Shown here one piece after another: positions 16,136 to 25,611 of a stretch of 52,199 bases of DNA. This DNA comes from a virus: IMG/VR virus record IMGVR_UViG_3300046791_000495, positions 1 through 52,199 of that record. The stretch is one strand, 5' to 3'. Position numbers and translations under genes: made by a program. The notes below the pieces were generated by a model. That model saw nothing but the letters and a program-made list of their open reading frames with translations. It was not told where the DNA came from and made no database searches. Numbering within the stretch: the first letter of the stretch is position 1; each line of letters begins with the position of its first letter.

Positions 16136-18759
16136 CAGTTCACCGGACAGAACCCGACGGTGATGGAGCCCCAACTGGCCGTGGACGAAATGGTCGTGAA
16201 CCCGGTCCCATGGCTCGGAGTGACGGTGCCGGTAATGAACGAGGCGCCGACGGCGATCCCGACTCCGCCGGCGACGGTCTGCCTCCGGCTCAGAGATGGG
16301 CTGAACGGACCGCCGGAGATTGAAGCCGCAATCCCGCCGGCCCACCAATCGACCTGCACGTAGCCGGTCTGGTAATACCCAGACGAGCCCCACGATGGCG
16401 TGATGGGATTCGCCGATGGTGTCGTGCTGCTCCCGGTGTTCACGGTGCCTTCCTCCGGGGCTTCGGAGATCTTGAAGGTCCCGGCCGGCATGACGAACGC
16501 AACGTAGACTCCCTTCTCCGTCGCGCTCGTGTCCAGCCGGAGTGTGTGCGAGCTCCCGGTGCAGTCGAAGTACCAACCCGTCATGCGCGCCGCACTCGAG
16601 TCGGCGAGTACGTCGACGAATTTCGTGAACGAGTTCCCAGCTCCGACGGACACCGTGGCGTTCCCGTCGTTGACGAAGAAGACGATGATCCTGTCGCCGC
16701 TCTTGTAGCCGCCGATGAACCCGGTGGCGGACGTCGTCAGGTCAATGGTGTGCTGCGTGACGTCGGATGCGAACTGACCGAAGTTGCCGAGCTCGTCCGT
16801 CTGGCAGAGCAGGGGCCAGATGTAGTTGTCCTCGATCTTGATCGTGTCGGAGAACTCGATCCAGGGTCGCTTGGTACCGGCCGCGGTGTCGGTGTTGTTC
16901 TCTGGCAAGTCGGACGATCCGGAGCAATGAACTCCGAGACTGATGTACGAACGGCGCGTCGATCCTGCCCCGGAATGGCCCGTCCCGTACTCGACCTGAA
17001 TGCGATCGCCGGCTTCACAGGTATAGCTGGAAATGGCGGTCCCCGCCGCGATCGCGACGCGGTTGCGGGGAGTGGTCGGGTTGAGCTCCGCGTTCCCGCC
17101 GTCGTACTGCCCGTAGGCGAGAAGCGTCGCCCTCAACGTCAGACAGTCGCGACTGATGATGTGGATCGCCGCGTAGACCTGATCGATGTTGTCGTCAGCG
17201 TTGCTCTCCTCCCACTGGAGCCACGATTTCACCGTGCCGCTGATCGTCTGCGCAGCCAGCGGAGCGCTGACGAAGTGGCCCATGCGGTAGCCTTGATTGT
17301 TGGTGGACCCAACAGAGTCGGAATCCTCGTTCCACCCCTGGGCGATGAATCCAGATCGGTGCCGAAGTGGCCTCGCGGTGAGGTCCGTGGTCGCCCACGC
17401 CCCATTCATCGGCGCGTCGTAGATCTGCTCGTAGCCCGGATCACCGTCGCCGCCGTTGGCTGAGCCAGTGTCGTGCTCGTAGTTCGGCAAGTAGAACCGG
17501 CTGACGTCGATGTAGCGGACCCTCTCGCCTCCAGCGTCCGCGTCGAGGCTGCCACCCAGTTCATCGCCCTCGAGCACGTGGTCGCCTCCGCCACCAGCCG
17601 TGGCATCGAGTTGCCCGCCGAGAGTCCCGGCGAATGGCTGACCGCGAAAGACCTCGCCGCCCGCGGAAGCGCGGAGCACGCCGCCCAGGATGGCCCGCAT
17701 GCCGGCCGTCACCACATCCGGCGGGAGCTCGCGGTTGTTGAGCAACGGGAGCTCGCCGACGGTGAGCCCGACGCGGCCGCCGACCTTCGAGTCGCCATAG
17801 AGCGATCGGGTGATCTCCGGCCACGACTGGATCGCGCCCTGGTACTGGCGGGAGTAGCGGCCGGTCGAGAACCGTTCGGTGAGCCGCGGCGCCGCCGGAG
17901 CGTCCGACTCGAGAGGCTGGAAGGTGGCGAGCAGGATCGGGACGTTCCGCTCGTCTCGGAGCGCGGCATCGAACGCCGCATCGTCGGCGTTGACGGCAGA
18001 CAGCCGCGGCAGGCCGGAGTAGGCCGGGACCTCGATCTCGCCCATGCCGGTCCCGAAGCCGTCGCCGGCCGTCTGCGCTCCGGTCGTGCTGGTCAGCTCG
18101 ATCGCGATCGTGGCGAAGTCGCGCGCCACGAGCGACGTGTAGTTGATGACCCCGGTGGCCCCGCCGCCCGAGACCACCTGGTACCACGCGCTGATCTTCG
18201 ACTGGAAGGCCGCCGATCCGTCGCCCGCCTTGGTGTTCTCGCTGATGAACGTCAGGCCCGTTGGCGTCACGCTCATCTCGGAGCTCAGTGCAATCGTGAA
18301 CGCGATCTCGAGATCTCCGGCGCCGCCCATCGTCAAGCTGCCGAACGAGTGCGCCGTCACGTTCGTGCTGTCCTGGACGATCGCGAAGCTCGCGACCGGC
18401 AGGACCACGCCGGGCGCCGCCACCATGATCCACGTGCGCGCCGGGTCGGTCTGGACCTGCGAGGTGAAGGTCCACGACTCGTCGCCCTCGGCCTTGGTCC
18501 GAGTGAAGACCCAGATCTGCCAGTAGTCGGTGTTGGGCAGCCCGCCGCCGGCGATGCCGTAGTTGTCGACCACGCCGACGAAGTCCCAGCCGGCCTGCGT
18601 GTGGCTGTAGGCGTGCTGTGTCGTCTTGTCGTTGCGGCCGTGGACGACAATGCCGAGCGCGAGCGGGCAGCCGACCGGCGCCGTCGCTGGGCACTTCACC
18701 GTCATCGGAGCGCTGGCCAGAGCCCCTCCGCGCGTGAAGCTATGGATCGAGCCGGCCAT
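16135..18759 (-). CDS. Large modular tail-tip protein containing the 20-residue repeat
   Basis: 874 aa. Residues 1-230 and about 640-874 are beta-rich and similar in style to each other. Residues 260-350 (RLTERFSTGRY, QSWPEITRSLYGD, GRVGLTVGELPLLNN) look like a hub or baseplate-type core. Between them, at about 373-412 (17525-17640), lie two copies of the GTLxxxLDAxAGGG unit found eleven times in the protein at 4573-5496, plus one degenerate copy. It is preceded by the 306-aa gene (1-bp gap) and overlaps 14759-16135 by one base. Likely a tail-tip protein carrying host-recognition modules. Confidence 0.6.
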   Translation of the reverse strand: MAGSIHSFTRGGALASAPMTVKCPATAPVGCPLALGIVVHGRNDKTTQHAYSHTQAGWDFVGVVDNYGIAGGGLPNTDYWQIWVFTRTKAEGDESWTFTSQVQTDPARTWIMVAAPGVVLPVASFAIVQDSTNVTAHSFGSLTMGGAGDLEIAFTIALSSEMSVTPTGLTFISENTKAGDGSAAFQSKISAWYQVVSGGGATGVINYTSLVARDFATIAIELTSTTGAQTAGDGFGTGMGEIEVPAYSGLPRLSAVNADDAAFDAALRDERNVPILLATFQPLESDAPAAPRLTERFSTGRYSRQYQGAIQSWPEITRSLYGDSKVGGRVGLTVGELPLLNNRELPPDVVTAGMRAILGGVLRASAGGEVFRGQPFAGTLGGQLDATAGGGGDHVLEGDELGGSLDADAGGERVRYIDVSRFYLPNYEHDTGSANGGDGDPGYEQIYDAPMNGAWATTDLTARPLRHRSGFIAQGWNEDSDSVGSTNNQGYRMGHFVSAPLAAQTISGTVKSWLQWEESNADDNIDQVYAAIHIISRDCLTLRATLLAYGQYDGGNAELNPTTPRNRVAIAAGTAISSYTCEAGDRIQVEYGTGHSGAGSTRRSYISLGVHCSGSSDLPENNTDTAAGTKRPWIEFSDTIKIEDNYIWPLLCQTDELGNFGQFASDVTQHTIDLTTSATGFIGGYKSGDRIIVFFVNDGNATVSVGAGNSFTKFVDVLADSSAARMTGWYFDCTGSSHTLRLDTSATEKGVYVAFVMPAGTFKISEAPEEGTVNTGSSTTPSANPITPSWGSSGYYQTGYVQVDWWAGGIAASISGGPFSPSLSRRQTVAGGVGIAVGASFITGTVTPSHGTGFTTISSTASWGSITVGFCPVN

Positions 18760-18760
18760 G

Positions 18761-19681
18761 TCAGGCGGCCGCCCGGAGGGTCAGGATGCCGGTGTCCTGG
18801 GTGAACTCGAGATCGACGTTCGACCCATTGAGGACGAGGAACGCCGCCACGCCGGCGCCGAGCACCGACAGCGGGCAGAAGCCGACGAGGATGCCGGTGG
18901 TCTCTTCCCAGAAGATGACCGAGTAGGCCGGGCTTCCGGCCGCTAGCGCGAACGTCACGGTGGCGCTGTAGTCGAACCGGGCGCCATCGTCTCCCGAGTC
19001 GCTCACCGATCGGCTGACGCCAGAGAGAACCTGCGGATCGCCGACGCCCGGGCCGATCGCCCACCAGGCCGCCGGGATGTCGGTGACGTAGCGGTGGCCG
19101 CGGATGAACTGCGCCGACTCGATCAAGAGGTCGCAGCGCAGGTCGGCGTCGGCCGGCAGCACGGTGCGCGTCGAGCCGCCGATCAGGGCAGCCATCGCCT
19201 CCTCGGCGGCCTTCGGGTACATCGAGACGCCACCCTTGCCGACCCCGCGCGTCTGCAGCATCTCGAAGACCCCGCTGACGGGCCACTCGAGAACCGGCGT
19301 CGGCGAAGCGGCCAGCGGCAGCCCGTAGGCGACGTCGATGAACCGCACGAGCTGGTCACCCGAGCCGCCGTGGTCGACCCAGATGACGAGCCCGGCCGTC
19401 TCCTCCGTGGTGGTCACACTGGTGCCGTCCACGAAATAGAGGACGCCTTCGTAGAACCAGCACGCGGTGTCGTCCTCGCCGTCGAGCTCGATCAGGAACT
19501 CGGTCGCGTACGGCGAGAAGTCGGCCTCGACCGTGTGCGTCGGGTCGAACACGTAATCGCTGGTGACGCCCTGGATCTTGACCGCGGGCGTCGCGCTCAT
19601 GGTCACCAGTGTGGTGTTCTGCGTCCCCGACCACGAGGCGCCGAGGAAGTTATAGAGGAACCGGCGGTAGAGGCTCGACAT
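18761..19681 (-). CDS. Tail protein immediately after the tape measure
   Basis: 306 aa, beta-rich, no membrane segment, starting directly after the tape-measure stop (ATG 19681, stop ends 19682). Proteins of this size and place in siphoviruses are distal-tail or minor tail proteins that join the tube to the tip. No catalytic motif is seen; family not identified further. Confidence 0.6.
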   Translation of the reverse strand: MSSLYRRFLYNFLGASWSGTQNTTLVTMSATPAVKIQGVTSDYVFDPTHTVEADFSPYATEFLIELDGEDDTACWFYEGVLYFVDGTSVTTTEETAGLVIWVDHGGSGDQLVRFIDVAYGLPLAASPTPVLEWPVSGVFEMLQTRGVGKGGVSMYPKAAEEAMAALIGGSTRTVLPADADLRCDLLIESAQFIRGHRYVTDIPAAWWAIGPGVGDPQVLSGVSRSVSDSGDDGARFDYSATVTFALAAGSPAYSVIFWEETTGILVGFCPLSVLGAGVAAFLVLNGSNVDLEFTQDTGILTLRAAA

Positions 19682-22600
19682 TTATGCCGCCCCCCACTGC
19701 TGCTCGGCGGTCCGGGCCAGCCGGTTGATGGCGACGGCCACGTCGTCGGTCCGCTCCGCCGTTTCCTGCGTCGCCATGATGATCTTACCGAGCTGCTCGC
19801 GGTTCTCCTGCCGGTGCTTCTTCTTCTCCTTCAGGCTCTCCTCTTCGGTCTTGTTGAGCCGCTCGTCGAACACCACGTTCTTCTCGTAGATGCGCTTCGG
19901 CCGCGGCGACTTGATGAAGTCGATCGACATCGACTCGAGGGCGTTGAAGAACTGCTTGAACGTGTCGCCACCGATCCCGAGGAAGCCGAGGCCGGTGCCG
20001 CCGGCGCTGAAGGTCTTCGCCGAACCCAGCAGGGCCTTGTAGGAGTCCGGCAGAGCGTCGAGGGCCGTGAGGTTGCCGCCCTTCGCCTGCGAGAGGAGCT
20101 TGAGGAAGTCGCTCACCTGCGTGGAGAGCCGCTCGCGCTCGGTCAGCGGACTGGTCGACTCGTCGAGCCGCGCCTCGTGGATGGCGTTGATGAAATTGTC
20201 GACGCCGGTCTTCCACCGGTCGGCGGCACTGTTCAGGGTCCCGGCCGCCTTGCCGATGTTCTTGCCGGCGTCACCGATCTTCAAGGAGTCGACGTCGATG
20301 TTGAGGTCCTTGAGCATGTCGGTGACTTCGTCGATGATCTTGAGCTCCGCCTCCCAGAGGGCGATCTGCGCCAACAGTTCCGCGCGGTCACCCTCGAACT
20401 TCGCTTTGTCGAGCTTCAGCTCGCCCTCGGCAACCTTCGCGGACCCGCGCAGGTACGCCACCTGGCCACCGAGCTTGGCCTTGTTGAGATCGATCTCCGC
20501 CTTCGCGGCCTCGACCTGCCCGGTCAGGTAGGCCTTGCGCGCCATCAGCTCGAGCCGGTACATCGCCACCTGAGCGTTGAACAGGGTCGCCTCGGCCTTG
20601 CGGCGCTTCAGCTCCTCCGCGGGCGTCTCCTGCTTGCCGGTGATCTGCCGGTAGAGACCAAGGAAGGTGGTGCCGGCGAACTTCTCGGTCAGCATCGCGG
20701 CGTCGTTGGCGCTGACGCCAAGGTCGAGAAGCTGCTGCGTCATGCTGTGGACCGACGGGATGGCATCGCGAATGGCGATGCCGAGGTCGCTCAGGCCGGA
20801 CGCGCCATCGAGAATCTGCTTCGTCAGCTGGGCGGCTTGGTTCAGCTTCTCGACGTCGACGCCCTGCCAGTTCTTCACCATGCTCTTGAAGAGCGGATCG
20901 ACGGCCGACCCAAACTTCGCTGAGTCGAACGCCTTCTTGGCGGCGAAGATCACGGCGTCGTTCATGTTCATAAAATCGCCGTAGACCTGGTCTTTGAATT
21001 TGACCTGGATCCGCTTGCCGTCGTTCCTGACCTGCACGGTCACATCGTCCATGCCGGTGATGAACGAGCCCGCAGCGGTGCTGAGATTCTTGAGCAGGCT
21101 CAGGACGGCGTTGCCGGCCGCGGCCGACTTCCCGCCGCCGAGCGCGCCGAGCACGCCATCGTCTCCGAGCCCGACGGTCGATTGGCTCCCGAAGGTCTTG
21201 GCCTTCGCGTTCTTCCGTCCCCAGATGACGACTGCCGCCATGAGCGCCGGCACGAGGAACATCGCCGCAGTGCTCGCCCATCCGGCGCCTCCGGCCGCGG
21301 CGCCTCCGGTTCCGCCACCGACCGTCCCGGTGATGGTCCCGACTCCAGTTCCGGCCGCGGATGCGCTCCCCGCCCCGGCGCCCGCGACCCCGGAGGCCCC
21401 AAAGGCACCGCCAGTGGCTCCGGCCATCGACCCTGCTGATGCACCGGATCCTGAGCCGCCGCGCGAGAAGAGCTTCTTGAAGGTGTTGAAGTACGCCTTC
21501 ATGCCGGCCGCGCCCTGCGCGTTGTAGTCGCCGCCGGAGGATGCCGACTCGAGGGCGGCGCGTTCCGCGGCGGCGCGAGCTGTGAGCGCGGTCTTCGCGA
21601 GCTCGCCGGTCGCCCACGTGGCGACCATGTCGGCGACCATCTTGATGAACATCTGCTTCAGTTGATCCATCAGCCGCTTCCAGATGTTCCCGCCCTGAGT
21701 GAAGATCCCCTGGAGGAAGCCGCTGAACGTGTTCTGCATGTCGCGCAGGCCTTCGTTCCAGATCTCGATCATCCGGCCGCCGGTCGACTCGTCGAAGTGC
21801 TTCTTCGCGAGTCGCATGAGCTCCAGCTTCTCGGTCGCCGCACCGATCTCCGCCGCCATGCTCTTGTAGGCCTCGATGGACTGCTCGGCGATCAGCGGGT
21901 TGGCGGCCTTGATCTCCTCGAGCTTCATCAGGTAGGCGTTCTGCGCCTTCTCGCCCGCCGCGAAGGCAGCCCCGAGCGGGTCCCTGCTGGAATTGGCGAG
22001 GAGCTCGTCGATGTCGCTGCCGATCTTGTCGAGGGTGGCCTGCCCGGCCAGCATGTCGTCGTTGACCTTCTTCCAGACGGCGGCGTCCTGAGTGTCGAAT
22101 TCCAACTGCCGCTTGCGGGTGTCGGCGACGCGGTCTCCGAGCACTCCTTGCTCGGCGATCTCGATCGTGATCTGCCGGAGCGTCGCGAGCTGAGCGGCGG
22201 TAAACTTGGACCCGAAGTTCTCCTTGTCGAACTGCTGCGCTGCGAGGTTCTTCGCGCTGTTCAGGTACTCGGCGGAGTAGATCTGGAACGGGTCTTCCTT
22301 CTTCTCCACTCTTTCCTTGGCGACGCGCAGCTTCGCCAGCAGGGCCTCGAGCGTCTCCTTGAATTTCGGATCGAACGCCTTGGCGAGGTTGTCGCCCATG
22401 TCCTTCGTCAGGTAGTCGGAGATCCGCAGTGCCGCGACCCAGACGTCGAGGTCCTTCTTCCACTTGCTGCTGTCTTCGAGGATCGCCGTCAGATTCGACT
22501 TGAGAGCATCGAGCGTCAGGCTCTTCTGTTCCTTCGTCGGCTGGTTGCCGCCGAAGAACTCCATGTCGAATGAAGCCTTCTCCTTCTCGCTGAACTTCTC

Positions 22601-24760
22601 GTAGAGAGCCCCAACGCGCTCTCCCGGCGAGAGCTTCGTCGCGAAGCTGTCCATGTCGGCGATGGCCTGCCGAGCGGAATCGACCGCCGCGGCCGCCTTC
22701 TTCGCGATCGGCTCGAGCTGAGACAGCTGCGTCGACGCCGGCAGGATCTCGCCCTTGTGCGCCTGACTCCAGTCGCTGATCCCCTTTGCGGCGCCGAGGA
22801 ACTCCTGGTAGCCCTGCGTGAGGCTCCGGATGGAATCGTCGTACTGCTTGGCCACGAGATCCTGATTGCCGCGCTCGAACATCGCAGCGCCGATGGCGAT
22901 TCCACCGGCGGCCCCAAGCGGGCCGAGCATGGATGCCGCCTCGACGGCGCTGATGGCCTTGACCGCCACGAGTACCTTGGCGAGACCGGCGTAGATCTTC
23001 TCGAACGCCCAGGCGGCCAGCCACGCCTCTCCGAACGCGATCACGTGGCGGACCAGCTCGTCGAGCTTCGCCTTACTCTCGTTCAGGCCCTTCAAGAACT
23101 CGGCGATCGAACCCATGAAGCCCTGAATCAATCCGCCGGCCTGCCCCTCGGAGATCGACGCCATGAGGAGCTCGTACTCGGTCTTCAGCTGGTTGACGCT
23201 GCCGATCATCGACTGCGAGGCGGCCGCGGCCTGCGGCCCGTAGATCTGCTCAAGAGCCTTGGCCAGCTTCGGCAGGAGGTCGGTAGCGAGGATCTTGCCC
23301 TGGTACAGGGCCTTGTAGAACTGGTCGTTCGTCATGCCCATGGCGCGGGCGGCGATGATCATGGCGCCCGGGACGTGCTCGGCGAACTGCTGGCGAAGGT
23401 TCTCGGCCGTGACGTAGGTCTGCGACGCCATCTGCTGCAGCGCGAGGAACGCGCGCTGCGTGCGATCAGCCGAGAGCCCGAGGACCAGCGTGGTCTTCGA
23501 CAGGGCGACGAAGATGTCGCGGGCCTGCTGACCAGCGATCGGCGTGCCCTTCACGGCGGCAACGAACTTCGAGTACTCGTCGGCGGCCGCGAACAGATCA
23601 ACCCGGAGATCTCGAGAGACTGACTTCAGGAACTCGAACTCGATCGACGCCTTGTGGATGTCCCCGGTACCGGCGGACAGCGTGTTGATGATGCGGTTGT
23701 ACTCGATGCCGTACTTGACGATTTCGCGGAGAGCGATGCTGGAGCTCAGGCCGATGAACGCAAGCTTGACGATGTTCACCATGCTGGTCAGCCGGCTGAT
23801 CGGCCCCTTCCAGGCGTTGACGTACTGCAGCGCTGCGGCCTCCTGAGCTGCCGCCATCTTCTGGGCGTCAGCGACGGCCGCCGCAGCGTCTCTGGCCCTC
23901 TGGGCCTGCAACTGCTGACGCTTCTTGATCTCGACATCGATGTCTCTCGCCATCGAGGCGCCGAGCTGTCGCTGAGCGTTCATCTGCTTGCTGACGTCAG
24001 AAGCCATCGCCGCGCCAAGCTGCTTCTGGACGTTGAGGGCCTTGATCGCGTCGGCCTGACGCTGCGCCATTGCCGCCTTGCCGGACGCGACCAGAGCCGC
24101 ATCAGTCCGCCTCTGAGCATTCAGCGCCGCGAGCGCTTCACTCTCGCGCGCCTTTATCGCCCTCTGGCCGGCGGCAGCGCGGTCGTTGAGCGCTTTCTCA
24201 GCGACGCTCGCCGATGCCTTCTCTTCGGCCGCCGTTTTTCGATGCAGGGCGACGCTCTCCGTCGCCATCTGCTTCTCGACGGAGTGGAACTTGCTGATCG
24301 CCCTGGTCATCTGGTCGATGTCGTCGAACTTGACGTGGCCAGCCTGCCCGATCTTGAACCCAGCCTGGTTCGCTACCAGCTGGAAGTAGTCGCGCGCTGA
24401 ATCAGAGAGCTGCTTCCAGCCGCGAATCTGGCCCTGGATCGGCTGGCTCGCAGCGTGAGCGGCCTGATCCCGATTGAGAGTCTTCAGGACAACAGACTCT
24501 TCCTCCATGGCCTTCACTGCGGCCCTGGCGGCGTCCGTGTACTTCCGCCTCTCCTTGGCGCTGAGCTCCGTCGCTGCGGTGTTCTTCTTCTGCGATTCGG
24601 TGACGATCTCCGTGGCGCGCTCGAGCGAGATGGCACCCTTGCTCGCCTCGAACATCTCCTTGGCGAGCTTCTCGATCGTCGCGGCCTGCTTCGCGGCCGT
24701 GCCGTCGTCTTCGCCCGTCAGGCGAAAACCGACTGGGGTCAGGCCGTCCCACTCAGCCAC
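19682..24760 (-). CDS. Tail tape measure protein
   Basis: 1692 aa, the longest gene in the window. N-terminal 330 residues are Ala/Lys/Gln-rich coiled coil. Residues about 340-540 contain the tape-measure domain of siphoviruses (LSADRTQRAFLALQQMASQ, LRQQFAEHVPGAM, ARAMGMTNDQFYKAL). There are further long helices, a Gly/Ala-rich segment near residues 1110-1190 and a hydrophobic stretch (MFLVPALMAAVVIWG), and the C-terminus is again coiled coil. It sets tail length and is released during DNA ejection. At about 0.15 nm per residue the tail would be near 250 nm. It lies directly downstream of the frameshifted chaperones. Confidence 0.92.
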   Translation of the reverse strand: MAEWDGLTPVGFRLTGEDDGTAAKQAATIEKLAKEMFEASKGAISLERATEIVTESQKKNTAATELSAKERRKYTDAARAAVKAMEEESVVLKTLNRDQAAHAASQPIQGQIRGWKQLSDSARDYFQLVANQAGFKIGQAGHVKFDDIDQMTRAISKFHSVEKQMATESVALHRKTAAEEKASASVAEKALNDRAAAGQRAIKARESEALAALNAQRRTDAALVASGKAAMAQRQADAIKALNVQKQLGAAMASDVSKQMNAQRQLGASMARDIDVEIKKRQQLQAQRARDAAAAVADAQKMAAAQEAAALQYVNAWKGPISRLTSMVNIVKLAFIGLSSSIALREIVKYGIEYNRIINTLSAGTGDIHKASIEFEFLKSVSRDLRVDLFAAADEYSKFVAAVKGTPIAGQQARDIFVALSKTTLVLGLSADRTQRAFLALQQMASQTYVTAENLRQQFAEHVPGAMIIAARAMGMTNDQFYKALYQGKILATDLLPKLAKALEQIYGPQAAAASQSMIGSVNQLKTEYELLMASISEGQAGGLIQGFMGSIAEFLKGLNESKAKLDELVRHVIAFGEAWLAAWAFEKIYAGLAKVLVAVKAISAVEAASMLGPLGAAGGIAIGAAMFERGNQDLVAKQYDDSIRSLTQGYQEFLGAAKGISDWSQAHKGEILPASTQLSQLEPIAKKAAAAVDSARQAIADMDSFATKLSPGERVGALYEKFSEKEKASFDMEFFGGNQPTKEQKSLTLDALKSNLTAILEDSSKWKKDLDVWVAALRISDYLTKDMGDNLAKAFDPKFKETLEALLAKLRVAKERVEKKEDPFQIYSAEYLNSAKNLAAQQFDKENFGSKFTAAQLATLRQITIEIAEQGVLGDRVADTRKRQLEFDTQDAAVWKKVNDDMLAGQATLDKIGSDIDELLANSSRDPLGAAFAAGEKAQNAYLMKLEEIKAANPLIAEQSIEAYKSMAAEIGAATEKLELMRLAKKHFDESTGGRMIEIWNEGLRDMQNTFSGFLQGIFTQGGNIWKRLMDQLKQMFIKMVADMVATWATGELAKTALTARAAAERAALESASSGGDYNAQGAAGMKAYFNTFKKLFSRGGSGSGASAGSMAGATGGAFGASGVAGAGAGSASAAGTGVGTITGTVGGGTGGAAAGGAGWASTAAMFLVPALMAAVVIWGRKNAKAKTFGSQSTVGLGDDGVLGALGGGKSAAAGNAVLSLLKNLSTAAGSFITGMDDVTVQVRNDGKRIQVKFKDQVYGDFMNMNDAVIFAAKKAFDSAKFGSAVDPLFKSMVKNWQGVDVEKLNQAAQLTKQILDGASGLSDLGIAIRDAIPSVHSMTQQLLDLGVSANDAAMLTEKFAGTTFLGLYRQITGKQETPAEELKRRKAEATLFNAQVAMYRLELMARKAYLTGQVEAAKAEIDLNKAKLGGQVAYLRGSAKVAEGELKLDKAKFEGDRAELLAQIALWEAELKIIDEVTDMLKDLNIDVDSLKIGDAGKNIGKAAGTLNSAADRWKTGVDNFINAIHEARLDESTSPLTERERLSTQVSDFLKLLSQAKGGNLTALDALPDSYKALLGSAKTFSAGGTGLGFLGIGGDTFKQFFNALESMSIDFIKSPRPKRIYEKNVVFDERLNKTEEESLKEKKKHRQENREQLGKIIMATQETAERTDDVAVAINRLARTAEQQWGAA

Positions 24761-24763
24761 GCG

Positions 24764-25554
24764 CTACTCCTTGGTCGACTTGCTGGCCGATTCGCGCCGG
24801 CGCGCAATGAATGCGAGATAGCCGTCGTCCATCTCGCCGACGACGTGGACGAAGTCCTCGAGATCCTCTGGTTCCGACACCTCGAGAATCTCCTTGCAGT
24901 AGTGCATGATGTCGATCGCCTTGATTGGCAGGATCGTGCTGCCGCCCATGGCGTCCAGAGTGTTGCGCTCCCGGCTGAGCGCCTCGAAGACGTCGAGATA
25001 CTGGCGATCCGCCGAGCCGGTAGAGGGCCGCCGCAATACAACAGGCGGCACCTCTCCGGTACGGAGAAAGTACGCGAGCAGAGCCTTGAGGTTCGGCGCC
25101 CACTCAGCGTCCCATTCGATCAGCCGGCGGAGTCTTTTCCCGCTTCAGCTCTCCGAGCCTGACGGTAGTTGGTCGGGTTGGACGCCTGCTGCATGACCCA
25201 CTCGCGCAGGTCGTAGATGCCGAGCATCAGGTCCTTGGCGGCCTCTCGGCTGAACGGGGTCTCGACGCCATCGACGACGACGCCCTTCCAGTCCTTCAGG
25301 ATCGACTTCGCGATCCGCTGGGCGTTCAGCTTCGCGTCGATCGCCGGGTCCATGTCGCCGCCCCGCAGGAGGACCTCGTACGGTCCGTAGAGCTCTCTCA
25401 GGACCTTCGTGTCCTCGTTCGTGCCCGAGCGCGCGATGCGGAATTCGACACCCGGCGCGAATTCGCGCCACACGCCATCACGCTCCGCGTTCTGGTCGCT
25501 TCTGAGGGTGCCGAGGTCAAGCTTGGTTGCCACTTCACTCATCTTCCACTCCAT
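24764..25554 (-). CDS. Tail assembly chaperone GT fusion made by -1 frameshift
   Basis: Ribosomes reading the G gene can slip by -1 on GGGAAAA (25141-25135), set in frame as G GGA AAA, and continue in the T frame to the stop at 24764. I followed the -1 frame base by base from the slip site: it is open (RLRRLIEWDAEWAPN and onward). The product would be 140 G residues plus 123 T residues, about 263 aa. Position before the tape measure, the slippery heptamer and the frame offset all match lambda gpG/gpGT, where the ratio of the two forms is needed for tail assembly. Confidence 0.88.
25120..25554 (-). CDS. Tail assembly chaperone G
   Basis: 144 aa without frameshift, ending 6 codons after the slippery site. 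Mostly helical with a beta-rich N-terminal third (WREFAPGVEFRIARSG), as in other siphovirus tail chaperones that coat the tape measure during assembly. ATG 25554 has GGAGG 5 bp upstream; an in-frame ATG 4 codons later is an alternative. It follows an intrinsic terminator that separates it from the tail-tube gene. Confidence 0.85.
   Translation of the reverse strand: MEWKMSEVATKLDLGTLRSDQNAERDGVWREFAPGVEFRIARSGTNEDTKVLRELYGPYEVLLRGGDMDPAIDAKLNAQRIAKSILKDWKGVVVDGVETPFSREAAKDLMLGIYDLREWVMQQASNPTNYRQARRAEAGKDSAG
25135..25141 (-). promoter_or_regulatory. Programmed -1 frameshift site GGGAAAA
   Basis: On the minus strand the heptamer GGGAAAA fits X XXY YYZ exactly in the reading frame of G. The downstream frame is offset by -1 and open to 24764. 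It is nearly the lambda site (GGGAAAG). Confidence 0.88.
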
Positions 25555-25566
25555 GCCCCTCCGGGG

Positions 25567-25595
25567 CGAAAAGGGAGGGGCGACCCGCGCCCCTC
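25567..25595 (-). terminator. Intrinsic terminator after the tail-tube gene
   Basis: A perfect 10-bp GC stem (25586-25595 with 25571-25580, loop of 5) is followed on the minus strand by UUUUCGCC. It lies between the tail-tube stop (25612) and the chaperone start (25554), so it should reduce read-through and make tail-tube mRNA more abundant than chaperone and tape-measure mRNA. Confidence 0.8.
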
Positions 25596-25611
25596 CCGAG
25601 GTGACTTCGTC

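Noticed and set aside
13970-16363. Long plus-strand open frame (797 codons)
   Set aside because: Arg/Asp/Val/Gly-dominated composition of a GC-rich antisense shadow, lying over two well-supported tail genes with ordered ATGA junctions.
20388-23024. Long minus-strand alternative frame (878 codons)
   Set aside because: Out of frame within the tape-measure gene; Arg/Gly/Ala-rich shadow with no motifs.
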